Positions 1 through 12,408 are shown, counted from the stretch's first letter. The stretch is 34,078 nucleotides of DNA from Paraglomus occultum (GCA_910592205.1 CAJVPJ010000219.1:1-34078); one strand, 5' to 3'. Numbers and translations: made by a program. Notes: generated by a model not told the origin, from the letters alone.

Positions 1-52
1 ACACCCAGTTAAAGAAAAGGCTGTCTCTATCCAATAGTTATAAGAACCTCAC

Positions 53-91
53 CTCTAAGGCGGTTGTTGTAGTGTTGAGATTAGCATCCAT
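53..91 (-). CDS. possible first exon of a gene leaving the window on the left (partial)
   Basis: An ATG at 91-89 on the minus strand opens 13 codons (MDANLNTTTTALE) that end exactly at a good donor (GAG|GTGAGG, donor G at 52). The remaining 52 bases would be intron and the rest of the gene would lie outside the window. The Thr-rich N terminus matches no family I recognise. The support is only an ATG followed at once by a consensus donor, in a genome where genes are built this way. It could equally be chance in an AT-rich flank. Confidence 0.3.
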
Positions 92-369
92 TTTAGTATT
101 TAGTATTAAGTGAAAAAGAGTCGTGTGTGTCGTGGGAGTAGAAAGCGCGCAATAAAAAATTTTCTCATTTGAGGAAATGATAGACGTACCGTACCAAATG
201 ATAATGGTACAGGGGGCCAAATGCAACGGTACAGTACAGCACTTATATAGGTATGTAATATTTTATTTAGTACAGCTTCATTAAATAGTACAGTACGGAG
301 GTTCTATATACCCGATTGTTCTGTTACGACTTTACTGCAACGAATAATAGTCATTAAAAACACTCACTA
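92..369. other. intergenic stretch with repeated TACAG/GTAC motifs
   Basis: No gene is visible. Short GTAC/TACAG motifs recur: a GGTAC motif near 205-210, GGTACAGTACAG near 230, TAGTACAG near 269 and TACAGTACGG at 289-298. The last is a TA followed by CAG, which is how pogo/Tigger terminal repeats begin. It lies about 80 bp before the transposase remnant and could be its decayed left end, but no matching inverted end was found to the right. Confidence 0.3.
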
Positions 370-720
370 ATGTTAAAAAAAAAGAGTTCCATGAGTACAA
401 GATCGCTAATCCATCCAAGAAGAATGAAGAAATCGGCAAAAAATTTGGCATTAGCAAATCGACAGTGGGTGATATTCTTAAAGAGAGAGAAAGAGATGGC
501 TTGCGGTCAGCGCAGATTCAAACTCAATTAAAAGAAATCGTGCAAGTGAATGGCCAGTACTGGAAAATGCGTTAAAACTTGGATGGATTATGCCAATAAA
601 TCAAATTACACGATAACGAGTGCTATTATTTGCCAAAAAGCAATGGATTATGCCATAAGACTTAATATGCAGCATCCAAGGAAAGTATTCAACACAAACA
701 AGCATGGATATTTATTAGAA
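370..720 (+). pseudogene. decayed Tigger/pogo (CENP-B-type) transposase N terminus
   Basis: Three overlapping reading frames give consecutive pieces of a CENP-B-like DNA-binding region. From about 376 the frame reads KKEFHEYKIANPSKK and then EEIGKKFGISKSTVGDILKE, the psq/CENP-B N helix-turn-helix. The next frame (about 528-600) has KRNRASEWPVLENALKL, and a third (about 585-720) has MDYANKSNYTITSAIICQKA, typical of the following HTH_Tnp_Tc5 domain. At least two frameshifts separate the pieces. The only upstream ATG (370-372) is out of frame across a nine-A run. No DDE catalytic domain follows. This is a dead fragment of a pogo-superfamily DNA transposon. Confidence 0.78.
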
Positions 721-858
721 TAATGGTTTTTCCATTAATACATATAAAAATAAAATTTTACTAAATAAATCACGTGGATTCGTCGGTCTCCCTCGATAAC
801 CAAGCCAGCCATCTGGGTCCGACTTATCGAGTCTGCTATGTACACAAGTATAAATACT

Positions 859-866
859 TGACGTCA
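859..866. promoter_or_regulatory. perfect CRE palindrome TGACGTCA
   Basis: TGACGTCA is the consensus site for CREB/ATF-type bZIP factors. It directly follows a small inverted pair (CAAGTAT, two bases, ATACTTG, about 846-861) and lies 15 bp before a strong hairpin. It is about 930 bp upstream of the FAD-oxidase start, so any link to that gene is speculative. Confidence 0.35.
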
Positions 867-880
867 CATAAATGTTGTTT

Positions 881-912
881 GCGTAACACATGAATTTTTA
901 GATGTGTTACGC
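881..912. repeat. inverted repeat / hairpin with 11-bp perfect arms
   Basis: GCGTAACACAT (881-891) is the exact reverse complement of ATGTGTTACGC (902-912), with a 10-nt A/T-rich loop. The arms contain the half-site GTAAC/GTTAC. It could be a transposon end, a dyad binding site or a transcribed hairpin. Nothing around it decides. Confidence 0.55.
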
Positions 913-1797
913 GTCGATATCTTGTCAATAATATGACCGTATCACAAACAGTCAGCAGAAGCAGAATTATTGGTTCTTACATCACCTATTACTATAGTAT
1001 ATAGGGAGCATTATCTCTCAATATTAATATTTCCATACAAAGCAGAAGTATAAGTAGGGTTGCAGAATCACATTCATATATATGTCAACATCACACGTTG
1101 AACAACAGTTTTCATTCATATTGATTCTCATTTATATTGTCATTTATAAATTTGTACAAACGCAAAGAATAAAAACACTTCCACATAAATTCAGAATTAT
1201 AAAATATTAGAACTGAAAATTCATTCTTCTCAAATTCTCAAAATGACAGTAAATAATGACTTTGAGGCATATATCCAAACTCCAGCGTGCTAACCTGACG
1301 TAACATTCTATTTTTCGCGTCTGTTACATACTGTAGAATACGCAAAATCATCATAATGTTAACGAAGATGATGTATAGACAAAGTCGTTAATGATTACGT
1401 GAAAAATTTTCGGCTTTCGTGACTTGATGTCGCCACCAGAAAGGATATCGCAAAATAATATTATCGATCTCAGAACTTGGTATAACAAAGCTACGATAAA
1501 TTATTTGTGCAGCCAGTCGCGATCATGACGCCAATATCTATATCTAAATTTGCGTCACTTGTATACTAATTCTTCGTTGACGAACTTGTGTCTCATATTT
1601 TGTTTGCGCCAGCTGCCTTCGTCCCGATGGCTTATTGACGTTCTTATTCTATTGGCTCTTGAGCAAATTTGGTGCAGCACCCAGCTGAACCCCTTAAACG
1701 GGTCTCACCAATCTTTAACATTTGTATTAGTCAAATGAACAACATTCAGAGTATTTAGAGAAGAATTCTCTAGTACTGAAATATCGAAAATATCATA
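913..1797. other. intergenic upstream region of the FAD-oxidase gene
   Basis: AT-rich sequence with short open frames that show no family similarity or splice context. The promoter and 5' UTR of the gene at 1798 presumably lie in its last few hundred bases. I see no RNA gene or repeat here. Confidence 0.4.
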
Positions 1798-3743
1798 ATG
1801 ACCACACCCAGGAAAGTTGCTATTATAGGCTCGGGAGTCTCTGGCCTGGGTGCTGCGTGGTTATTATCCGAACACTCTCCACATCATGTAACTCTCTACG
1901 AATCTGGCTCTTATCTTGGCGGACATACACACACCGTTGACTATACTCCACCTAATTCTAAGACTTCCATCCCAGTGGACACTGGTTTCATAGTATTCAA
2001 TCCTCTCACATATCCCAATTTACTTCGATTTTTCAACCACAAAGAAATTGATTATATGCCTTCGAACATGTCTCTTTCTGTGTCAAGAAATAGAGGCGAC
2101 TTTGAGTGGTCAGGACAGAATTTATTAACTTTATTCTGCCAATGGGAAAATCTGTTGAGTTTGGATATGTGGAGAACGATTTTTGATATCTGTAAATTTA
2201 ACTGGAGAGCTACAGACTTGATAAACACATCAGAGGACGATGAAGAGAGGAGGATGAATCTGGGTGAATGGTTGGACAAGCACGGATATTCTCAGGCATT
2301 TAAGGATAATTATCTTTTGGTAAGTTTACGAGGGAAACCCTATATGCGCGAAGGTTTTGTGTTGGTGCAGAGATTTGTGCAAACCATCAATTTATTAACC
2401 AAGTTTACGATCTGTACACAATTAATTCATGGCAGCCCATGACAGCGGCTATTTGGTCTACTCCAATCGATAAATGTTCGATGGATTTCCCCGTTCTTAC
2501 TCTAATCCAATTCATGCACAATCACCGTCTGTTACAAGTTGTGGACCGTGTTCAATGGCTTACTGTTAAAAATGGAAGGTAGATAGAGCATGATGAGAGG
2601 ATAACATCATTCGAGTCGAGCGCTTGCAGTTCTGTCAACGTTTTCGATAACGTAATTTGTAAAGTCGTCTGATATATATATATATATTTTACTATCACTC
2701 AGCCGAATGTACGTTGATGCAATAACTTCCAAAATAGATTCAATTCGATTAAATACGAAAATAACTAGCATAACGCGTACATCCACGTCAGATGGAGTTC
2801 AAATAACTGTCAACGACAACAATAACGTTGGAGAAACATACGACTATGTGATACTTGCTACGCATGCTGATCAGGCGTTGGAAATTCTGGGAAGTGAAGC
2901 CACGGAAAATGAGAAGAGAATACTTGGAAATTTTCAATTCTCCAAGAACAAAGCTGTTTTACATTCGGATTTAGAGGTAAGGATTGAACTGTGAATGGTT
3001 GAACGACTGAATGCTTTATTCGACTTTCGTGTTAAAGCATGATTTCATTCAGTTAATGCCAACCCGTCGATCTGCATTTTCTGCCTGGAATTACATTACG
3101 AAATCAGACGAGAATACGCGCAACATAAGTCAAGTGTCATTGTAAGTATTCTCGTAAATTTTATTGCATTCTTCGGAAAATCACATTAACAGAACTTCAT
3201 TTTTTGTCTAGAACATACTCTATGAATATTTTGCAATCAATTTCAGAAGAGACACATGGACCGGTCCTAGTCTCTCTTAATTCAATCTACGAACCATCTC
3301 CGTCAAAAACATTCGCCTCTTGGGACTATGAACATCCATTAATCACTCCGGCAGCAATCGCAGCTCAATCTGAACTGCATGAAATTCAAAACCTTCCTGG
3401 TCTGCATACTTTATATTGTGGCGCATGGACAAAATATGGATTTCATGAGGATGGATTTACATCTGGGTTAAGAGCTGCAGTGATGTTAGGAGCGGTGCCG
3501 CCTTTTGCAATAGCCGATGCAACCTATGTTGGAGGAAAACGAGTCGAATTGACGAAAGCATGGGCAACTGCAAAAGTATTGTGGATTATATTTGAGTGGA
3601 CAGTATATTTTGTTGGATATTTGATATTCTGCGTACACGCATTTCTGTGCGTTGTCTATGAAGAAGGCGGCGTGTATGTTAAAAGGGGATTAGAGTATGT
3701 TGAAAAGGAATACGGAAGAACTAGTACAAAGAAGGACGAATGA
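1798..3743 (+). CDS. FAD-dependent amine-oxidase-like oxidoreductase with C-terminal membrane segment
   Basis: Five exons (1798-2319, 2436-2578, 2703-2976, 3053-3141, 3212-3743) join in frame to 519 residues. The N terminus is a classic FAD Rossmann fold: VAIIGSGVSGLG (residues 7-18), the ribose-binding Glu35 and GG at 41-42. The second exon junction rebuilds the NGSRMYV motif of this family. Near the C terminus, YCGAWTKYGFHEDGFTSG is the second FAD-contact motif. Residues about 465-491 form one hydrophobic segment, followed by a charged 28-residue tail. It belongs with the flavin amine oxidase/predicted NAD-binding proteins often found beside cyclopropane-fatty-acid synthases. Its substrate is not known to me, and no such synthase is present here. 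The ATG is the first in frame and directly precedes the FAD motif. It converges on GLT1. Confidence 0.9.
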
Positions 3744-4364
3744 TTCACGTGTCACCATTAGATTGAGCTTATATTGGTCACTGTCATAGGAGTTGTATCA
3801 TCCATTATTTACTGTATTGTAACATGTTAAATCAGGAAAGAAGACAATGAATTATTGAGCACGTGTCGCTCGCATCTTTGAATTTGCAAGCAGTGATTTT
3901 CGTGGACTATCGGTTATTTACTTCCTTATACTGTATGTAGAATGATAGAGGCCGTTCATCTGAAGATATCGATTCCCTTGTGTTTATTGAACTATGAACT
4001 TGTACATGAAAAGAATCCGTCATATGTGAGGGAAAAGAAGAGTAAAGATGGATCGGAAATAGCCCGTAACAGGTCTCGGCTGTTCTGCTTTAAAAGAATC
4101 CTTTCACTTGACGAATCGATACTCTTTTCATTTTCACATCATAGGCATATATATATGCAATTACACTCTTTGTATTTCACAGTGACTTTATTGATATTTA
4201 CTGTTTTATGACGTGCAATTGTACAAAAAGATTATAGCTATTTATATAAAAATTACATAATAAATATTAAGTTCAGACAAAAAGTCCATAATTTGTACAA
4301 TAGACCATATTATACCGCTAATTATGTAAAAATCTATCGCGATAACAAGAAATTATAAACCTTT
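3744..4364. other. intergenic region between convergent genes
   Basis: This stretch separates the stop codons of the FAD-oxidase (+) and GLT1 (-) and must hold both 3' UTRs. An open frame at 3942-4211 has low-complexity, non-conserved content and is not called. No clear AATAAA close to either stop was seen. Confidence 0.4.
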
Positions 4365-7300
4365 TTAATTTGATATAACGAGACCAACACGCATTTTTTG
4401 AGACAACGACTCTAGAGAGCGTTGTTTAATTCCACCAGTAATTGGCAAATTAGTATCACCCATCAAATATTGGTCAACTTCGCGAGCACACTGTCTACCC
4501 TCATTAATGCCCCATACAATCAAACTTTGTCCGCGTCGACAATCACCAGCCGCAAACACGCCAGGTACCACTGTTGAGTACTTGCCCTTGCTTGTCTGAA
4601 TGTTCGTTCGTGCATCTGTCTTAAGCCCAAGACTATTAATCAATTTCTCCTCCGGACCCAAGAATCCAAGAGCCAACAAGACGAGGTCAGCCTCGTAAAA
4701 TTTCTCCGTGCCGGGGATTTCTTTCATTCGCCATCGTCCCGAGGCATCTTTTGTCCATTCAACGTGTATAGTATTAACACCAGATACATGTCCCTTGCCA
4801 TCAGATATGAATTCTTTGGTAAGAATAGCATATTCACGAGGATCACGACCATATTGCATTTGTACTTCTGCATGTCCGTAATCGACTTTAAATGTGCGCG
4901 GGAACGTCGGCCATGGATTGTCGGGAGCACGACTTGCGGGGGGTTGTGGAAGTAACTCAAAGTTCAAAATCGATTTAGCACCTAATCAATAAAGTAAAAT
5001 AAGTGAGATTCGTTGATTTTCAAGTTTGATGAAATAGTCAGAAATGCCCAAAGCGTTAAGAACCGCTACTTACCCAAACGGACACTTGTACCAATACAAT
5101 CGTTACCGGTGTCACCGCCACCGATGACAATTACATTCTTGCCTTTGGCTTCAATGTATTTCCCATTTTCCAGATTCGAGTCGAGCAGAGATTGCTGATT
5201 CAGCTGCAAAAATTCCATAGCAAAATGAATACCATCGAGGTTACGGTTGGGTATGGGTAAGTCGCGTGGCCATGTTGCTCCAGTTGCAACAATAAGTGCA
5301 TCATTCTCGCGACGAATCTTATTGGCATCGACGTTGACACCAACATGTGCGTTCGCAACAAACTTGATTCCTTCGGCGGCAAGAAGGTCAATACGTCGTT
5401 GGACTATTTTTTTATCGAGTTTCATGTTTGGAATACCGTACATGAGTAACCCACCAAACCGATCATTGCGGTCATAAACGGTGACTTCATGTCCAGCCTT
5501 GTTCAACTGATCAGCCGCAGCAAGCCCAGCAGGACCGGATCCAATAATAGCAACTTTCCTACCAGTACGCATAGAAGGGGGTTTTGGTACGATCCAACCC
5601 ATTTCGAATCCCTTGTCAATAATAGCACACTCGATAGATTTGATACTGACAGGTGCTTCGTTGATACCGAGAACACAGGCACCCTCGCATGGAGCAGGAC
5701 ATACACGTCCAGTGAATTCAGGGAAATTATTAGTCATCATCAATCGATTGAGTGCATCTTCCCATTGATCTCTGAATACAAGGTCGTTCCACTTCGGGAT
5801 AATATTACCGATTGGACATCCTGTGTCAGACTGACAGAACGGTACGCCACAGTCCATACATCTAGCTGCTTGAACTTTGAGATCCGCTTCATTAAGCCGA
5901 GCGTTGATTTCCTTCCAATCCTTAACTCTCTTGCGAGGATTACGATAATTGTCAACTTTTCTCTTGTATTTCATAAAACCACGCACTTTGTCTATTGTCT
6001 CTAATCTTTTCTTTGCCGTCGCCTCGTCTACTTGAGCATCTTCAATGTCAACTATGCTTGGTTCGTTCTTGGCGGAAACTTGGGCCTCTGGTGCTATTAC
6101 TTTTTCCACTTTTTTCTTTTCTTCTTCATCCAAGAGTCTTTGCTTCTCTAATGCAAGTCTATATTCGGTAGGCGTAACTTTAACGAATCGTAGAAGATAC
6201 TGATTAAAGTTCTTAAGTACTCGGTCGGCTACTTCTGATCCGGTATAATGACGATGGTCTTCGATCAATCGTCGAAGGAAAACGGTTTCTTCGGGGTCGT
6301 TAACGGTGCCCAACTCGACCATTTCGGTGTTGCACTTGGATTTGAAATCACCTGCTGTATCTAGCACATATGCGAATCCACCACTCATACCAGCAGCAAA
6401 GTTACGGCCTGTGGATCCTAAGACAACAACACGACCACCCGTCATGTATTCGCATCCATGATCACCAACACCCTCTACAACAGCAATAGCGCCGGAATTA
6501 CGGACGCAGAAACGCTCAGCTGCAATACCACGGAAGAACGCATAACCAGAAGTTGCACCATATAAGCACACGTTTCCTACAATGATGTTCTTTTCTGAGT
6601 TGAAGACAGACACTTTGGGTGGATATACTATAATGCGACCACCAGAAAGTCCTTTTCCGACATAGTCATTTGCATCCCCCTCCAATTCGAGCGTTATACC
6701 CGAAGCAAGGAAGGCACCAAAAGACTGGCCAGCAGAGCCTTTAACGTTTATATGTATTGTATCGTCAGGTAAACCCTTCTCGCCAAACTGTTTGGATACA
6801 TGATTAGAAAGTGTTGTACCGAATGCACGATCGGTATTGATAATTGAGCAGTCAATAACGACGGGTTGTTTCTTTGTTATTGCAGGTTCCGCTTCATCTA
6901 TGAGTTTGTTGTCAAGACGAACATAGAGTCTATGATCTTGTTTGCGAATGTTATGTGTGGCAACGTCAGGCCGTAAAGTAAAGGCCGGAGTTAGGATAGG
7001 CGAAAGGTCTATATTATGTGTCTTGGGGGTACGGAACGATTCGTTGACTTTTAGTTTGTCGGTGCGGCCAACCATCTCGTCTATAGTGCGGAATCCTAGT
7101 TTGGCCATTATCTGCCGGCATTCCTCGGCAACATAATAAAAGAAGTTAATGACATGTTCGGGTTGTCCTTCAAATTTCTTACGGAGTTCAGCATCTTGGG
7201 TGGCGATACCAACTGGGCATGTGTTCAAGTGACACTATTATCGTTAAAGAAAATTTAGTACATTTTCTCAAATTTTCTAGCGAATATTCGATATTACATA

Positions 7301-10300
7301 CCTTTCTCATCATAATACAACCCATAGCAATTAATGGTGCAGTAGCGAATCCCCATTCTTCAGCACCTAACAAACAAGCTATGGCGACATCACGACCTGT
7401 TCTAAGCTGACCATCCGTTTGGACTATTACACGTCCACGAAGATCGTTTAATACCAAAGTCTGATGCGTTTCAGCTAAACCAAGTTCCCATGGAAGGCCA
7501 GCGTACTTAATACTAGTCCAACGAGAAGCACCCGTGCCGCCATCGTGACCAGAAATCAAAATATGGTCAGCCTTGGCTTTCGCAACACCTGAAGCAACGA
7601 TACCAACACCCACTTCCGATACTAATTTTACAGAAACACGAGCACGTGGATTGGAACATTTCAGATCGTAAATGAGCTGTTTCAAGTCTTCAATAGAATA
7701 AATGTCATGATGTGGAGGAGGAGATATCAACCCAACCCCTGGAACAGTCTTGCGAGTGGATGCAATTTGTTTGCTAATTTTGTTGCCAACAAGTTCGCCA
7801 CCTTCACCGGGTTTAGCACCTTGCGCCATTTTAATCTGTAATTCATCTGAATCAGAGAGATAATATGAAGTTACACCAAAACGACCGGACGCTACTTGCT
7901 TGATAGACGACCGTAGTGAGTCGCCGTTGGGTCTTGGTATCGAACGTTCCGGGTCTTCTCCACCTTCTCCTGTATTTGATTTGCCGCCAATTCGATTCAT
8001 CGCAATTGCCAGGGTTGAGTGTGCTTCCATAGAGAGAGATCCGTATGACATAGCTCCAGTACAAAATCTCTTGACTATTTCGGTCCATGGTTCGACCTGT
8101 TCGAGAGGTATGGATTTTGAATTTTCATAATCGAAATCTAATAGACCACGAAGTGTACAATTCTTGATCTGCTCGTGCTGATTGCGGGAGTATTTGTCGT
8201 ATGCACTTTGATTTTTCATACGCACAGCATCTTGGATGTTGGCTATAGCTTCTGGGTCGTTAATATGATGCTCACCACCATCACGCCAATGATATTCACC
8301 AGATTCAGGAAGGCCTGGAGGAATTACAGTGTCACGAGATGGATAACCTTGCTCGTGGACTGCTATGGCGTCAAGTGCTAGAAGATCGAATGTCACACCT
8401 AAAACATAAACGAACGTTTGTAAACATCCGATCGATGCAAACAAAAGTATACAGGTTAACGTAGAGTGTATAAAGCTTACCCTTTATTCTACTAGCAGTA
8501 CCCGCGAAACATCGAGCAATAACGCTTTCATCAATACCCAAAGCCTCAAAGATCTGGGCACCTTTGTAACTCTGCAACGTTGATATACCCATCTTCGACA
8601 TGACTTTGTATATACCGTTGTTGATGCCTTTCTTATAATTTGAGATAATCTTTTCAACCGGCAAGTCATCCTTAATAGCATTTTCTCGCTTAAGCTTCAT
8701 AACGGCCTCCAAAACCAAGTATGGACAAATAGCATCTGCACCATAACCCAACAAAACACAAATATGGTGTACTTCACGAGCTTCGCCAGTTTCAACGACG
8801 AGTGCAATTTTTGTTCGCTGCTTAGTACGAACTAGATGATGATGCACTCCACCAACGGCAATAAGCGAAGAGATCGGAACATGTTTGGCGTCTGTTGCTG
8901 CATCGGAAAGCACAACGATCTTAAAGCCATCTTGAATGGCATGTGATACTTCAGCACAGACACGCTCAAGGGCGAGCAAGTATCCAGACGGACCTTCTTC
9001 TCTGGGAAAAGTGATATCTATCGTGGCAACGGCCCAATCAGGATATACACGATCCATGCGTTTTATAGCATTGAGTTCTTCAATTGTAAGCACTGGAGAG
9101 GGTAGCGCCAGACGATATGTTTGTAACTCGTCTATTTCGAGAAGATTGCCTTCGGGGCCAACATAACACTCAAGAGACATGACAATCTCTTCACGAATAG
9201 GATCGATAGGAGGGTTTGTGACTTGGGCGAAAAGTTGACGAAAATAGTCGTAGATTAGGCGAGGTTGGCTAGCTAAACACGCGAGTGGAGCGTCGTTACC
9301 CATGGAACCAAGAGCTTCTTTGCCAGAGCTTACCTATTTTGAGTCAATATATGGTCAAATAAATAATCGTATTTAATCCGAATCTGTCACGTTTCATGTA
9401 ACTTACCATAGGTAATATTAACAAATTCAACTGCTCAATAGTGTAACCAAATGCAGGTAGTCTGGGATCCTCGGCGATAGTGAGCGAATCTAGGTTGACG
9501 TCTATTCCATTACCAGTAATCTTTATCCTGTGAATCACATCCTGTAATGTGATCCTTTGTTTCTCAACCCACTCGCCGAAATTTCGCTTGTTAGCAACAG
9601 ACAATTTCAGCTCACGATCGTCAACTACGCGACCTTCCTCAGTATCAACCAATAACATCTTTCCGGGTTGCAATCGACCTTTCTGGACGATATGATCTGG
9701 CTCGATAAACAGGGTTCCGACCTCTGACGCGCAAATCATCCGATCGTCATCAGTAATATAGAAACGACACGGACGAAGACCGTTCCGATCCAAACTAGCA
9801 CCACAGTATCGACCATCGGAGAACGTGAACAAAGCGGGTCCATCCCATGGTTCCATAAGACACGCAGCCCATTGATAGAATGCTTTCTTTTCGGGTTCCA
9901 TGTGATCGTGATTTTGCCATGCCTCGGGAATCATCATCATTACGGCTTCAGGAAGTGATAATACACCGTTTATAACAAGAAGTTCAAGCACATTATCAAA
10001 CGCAGCAGAATCCGAACCACCTTCTTCTATAATTGGATAAAGTAAGTCCAACTCTGAACCAAACAAGTCTGATTTCATAACTCCTTCACGCGCTCTCATC
10101 CAGTTCTTGTTTCCGCGTAGTGTATTAATTTCTCCATTATGCGCGCACCATCTCATTGGTTGGGCACGGTCCCATGACGGGAAGGTATTGGTCGAGAATC
10201 GCGAGTGAACCAATGCAAAGTGTGTTTTATAGTGTACATTGTTCAAGTCGTGGAAATAATTATAAACTTGCACGGGTGCAAGCTGGCCCTTGTAGACGAT

Positions 10301-10975
10301 GTTTTTGCTCGATAGCGAACAGACGTAGAACCACTTATTGACAGTGATGTGATGGGTAGATTGCTTGCGAAGTATGTATAGTTGTCTCTCAAAGTATTTT
10401 TCATCGAAATCAATCGAATCCGAAGTGTAATTCTTGAGTGTAATGAACGGTTGAAGAATAACAGGTTCAAGGGATTTCGCTGCTGGACCGAGTATAGAGT
10501 TATCTCTAGGTACTTCACGCCATCCGAGGATCTTCAAATTCAATTGATTGGCGATCCGTTCGAAGATTTGCTTGCTCTCTTCCATGACAGAAGCTTCTGG
10601 TTTGAAGAAGATATTACCGACGGCGTATTGACCATGAGGAGGCAGTTGAATGCCGAGCCTAGGACATTCGATTGAGAAAAGTGTGTGCGGGATGCTAGTC
10701 ATTACACCAGCCCCATCACCGTCTCTTGCATCAGCACCGACAGCACCTCTATGAGTCATGTTGCAAAGGATATTTCGTGCATCGCTGAGAATTTTATGAG
10801 AGGGAGCACCCTTGATGTGAACGATGAAGCCGACTCCACATGCATCTTTTTCGTATTCTGGGTCATATAAGCCTTGCTTCTTTGGAATGGCGCCTGCCCA
10901 AGAATTATTCGATTCATCTTGATGTTGTTGGTAAAAATTATTTTCTGTTTGAGTGGTTTCGGCAATAGAGACCAT
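4365..10975 (-). CDS. GLT1: glutamate synthase [NAD(P)H], fused large and small subunits (GOGAT)
   Basis: Five exons in reading order (9407-10975, 8481-9333, 7302-8398, 5074-7234, 4365-4981) give 2,098 residues, normal for fungal GOGAT. A short propeptide precedes Cys46 (KDACGVGF), the N-terminal nucleophile of the class II glutamine amidotransferase domain; processing would expose it. The FMN/synthase domain follows ([29 protein letters not shown]), then the 3Fe-4S cysteines around residues 1168-1179 (CIMMRKCHLNTC), rebuilt across intron 3. The GltB C-terminal beta-helix comes next. The fused GltD part has 4Fe-4S cysteines ([18 protein letters not shown]), an FAD motif ([13 protein letters not shown]) and an NAD(P)H motif ([11 protein letters not shown]) that spans to the last intron. 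It makes two glutamates from glutamine and 2-oxoglutarate and works with glutamine synthetase in nitrogen assimilation. I see no disabling change. NADH versus NADPH use cannot be read from sequence by eye. Confidence 0.97.
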
Positions 10976-11139
10976 ATTATTAAAAATCAGAAAGATGAAA
11001 TTCTGATTGATAATTATTAATTTGTGAAGAAGTTAAGTTACGGTATCGATACCCAGTTGCAATTTTGTTCTATGAATATATATGTATGCTATACGACTAT
11101 TAAAGACGTGTATTCCAATGGGCAGGGAAGACGCACAGC

Positions 11140-11170
11140 AAGAAGAGAGAGGAGAGAGGGACGGGGAGAG
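11140..11170. promoter_or_regulatory. polypurine tract upstream of GLT1 (CT-rich on the coding strand)
   Basis: This is a nearly pure A/G run of about 31 bases (one C). It lies 165-195 bp before the GLT1 ATG and is a pyrimidine tract in GLT1 orientation. CT-rich blocks of this kind commonly precede transcription starts in fungal promoters. GATA-like motifs (TGATAA near 11008 and 11231, AGATAA near 11335) are also present, but such motifs are frequent in AT-rich DNA. Confidence 0.35.
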
Positions 11171-11401
11171 TAGGTCAAGTGAGTCGTTAAAATTGGTGAT
11201 GTTAATATAGGGGACTAGACCGTGTTTTTTTGATAATCAAAGTGACTTTTTTTTTTGTAATAAAATGATGAAAATTTTATAACAGCCCAGTTTGGCTGAG
11301 GAATTTATGTCAAAAAAGAGACTGATATTGATCAGATAACGAATAAATTATTCAATAAGATTATTAATATTTATTTTAAGTCGTGTTTTTGCCATTCGAA
11401 T

Positions 11402-11519
11402 TTAGTTTTGATTTTGATTATTATATAAACCAAGCTGTCGGTAAGCTCGTAAGTAGGCTTCTTTTTCTTGATAACATGTGAAACTCATCCAATCTTGTTG
11501 CAGATGCTTATCAGAGCTT
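11402..11519 (-). CDS. orphan exon-like open frame, function unknown
   Basis: After a possible acceptor (CCGTAG| ending at 11520), an open frame of 38 codons runs to TAA. Its composition looks protein-like: DWMSFTCYQEKEAYLRAYRQ, then LGLYNNQNQN. I found no upstream exon with a matching donor in the 500 bp behind it and recognise no family. It may be the last exon of a decayed gene, a fragment brought by a transposon, or chance. Treat it as a candidate only. Confidence 0.22.
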
Positions 11520-11699
11520 CTACGGCAGTTTAAACAGAAATTTACAGATAATCTAAAATTTTTGCAGGGTGTTTTGTGATGCAAGCGTGACACGAACTAT
11601 TGTTTATATCAGCCAGTCACACTTAATTCACCTCACTGCATATTAACTGAATGTGTTATGATACCTAATTAAATGGTGAACATAGCTGTCAGGTGATGG

Positions 11700-11734
11700 G
11701 ATCAGTCTGATCATGAGATCCAGTCTGGTCATGA
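11700..11734. repeat. imperfect tandem duplication of a 17-18-bp unit
   Basis: GATCAGTCTGATCATGA (11700-11716) is followed at once by GATCCAGTCTGGTCATGA (11717-11734), differing by one insertion and one substitution. Each unit contains a TGATCA/TGGTCA core, so the block is rich in partial palindromes. Confidence 0.55.
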
Positions 11735-12355
11735 GACCAACGATGCTGCGAGTGCGTAGGACAATAATATACTCGATGATTGGTCATTTTTCGATCGATT
11801 ATTAGACATCAAAATCTATTGCAGCACCCGATCTCGCATGAGAAAATAGCAAACATTATTGATGGTCATTTGGTCATTCGGTACGGTGCGTTATCGGTTC
11901 AATCTATATACAACAGCAAATTCAGCCGACACCCAACCGTTGACAAACTAACCTATTAAGTAATCCAAATAGACATGTCGACGTTGATAAATACAATACG
12001 TATCAGATAACAACATTCCCGCCTGCCAATCATGTCAAATGATCTCTGATCTTTTGCACGTCTCTTCTTCATATCAAAAAAGATTAGATGTTGGCGAGAC
12101 TATTAAAGAAGGCTGAAATAGTAGTCTCCCGAATGTAGCACTCTTAATACATCCAATAAAGTCACATTAAACATCCTTTATGTTAATAGGGGATCCATAC
12201 GGACCAATTGACCCATCAGTGCTATAAGCCTCTACAATGATGCTGATGTGGGGATGAAAGAAACACAATCATGTCGTTCACGGAATACCCAGCCACGGCC
12301 TCGGACCTTTCCTTGTTCGATCTCTCAAACAATCGACTCAAGATTGAATATGTGC

Positions 12356-12408
12356 CTATCTATCATCTATCTATCTATTTATCTATCTGTTCCATCTATC
12401 CATCTATT
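12356..12408. repeat. TCTA/ATCT tetranucleotide microsatellite, interrupted
   Basis: Repeated CTAT/TCTA units with a few substitutions extend over about 53 bp. This is an ordinary simple-sequence repeat and could serve as a polymorphic marker. Confidence 0.85.

Noticed and set aside
2669-2690. TA-repeat run
   Set aside because: Simple AT repeat inside intron 2 of the FAD-oxidase gene; no separate function apparent.
3942-4211. 89-codon plus-strand frame after the FAD-oxidase gene
   Set aside because: Begins well past the gene end and ends in a run of aromatic and aliphatic residues typical of AT-rich DNA, with no family similarity. It lies in the shared 3' flanks.
5489-6004. 171-codon plus-strand frame
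   Set aside because: Antisense shadow of the strongly supported GLT1 exon 4.
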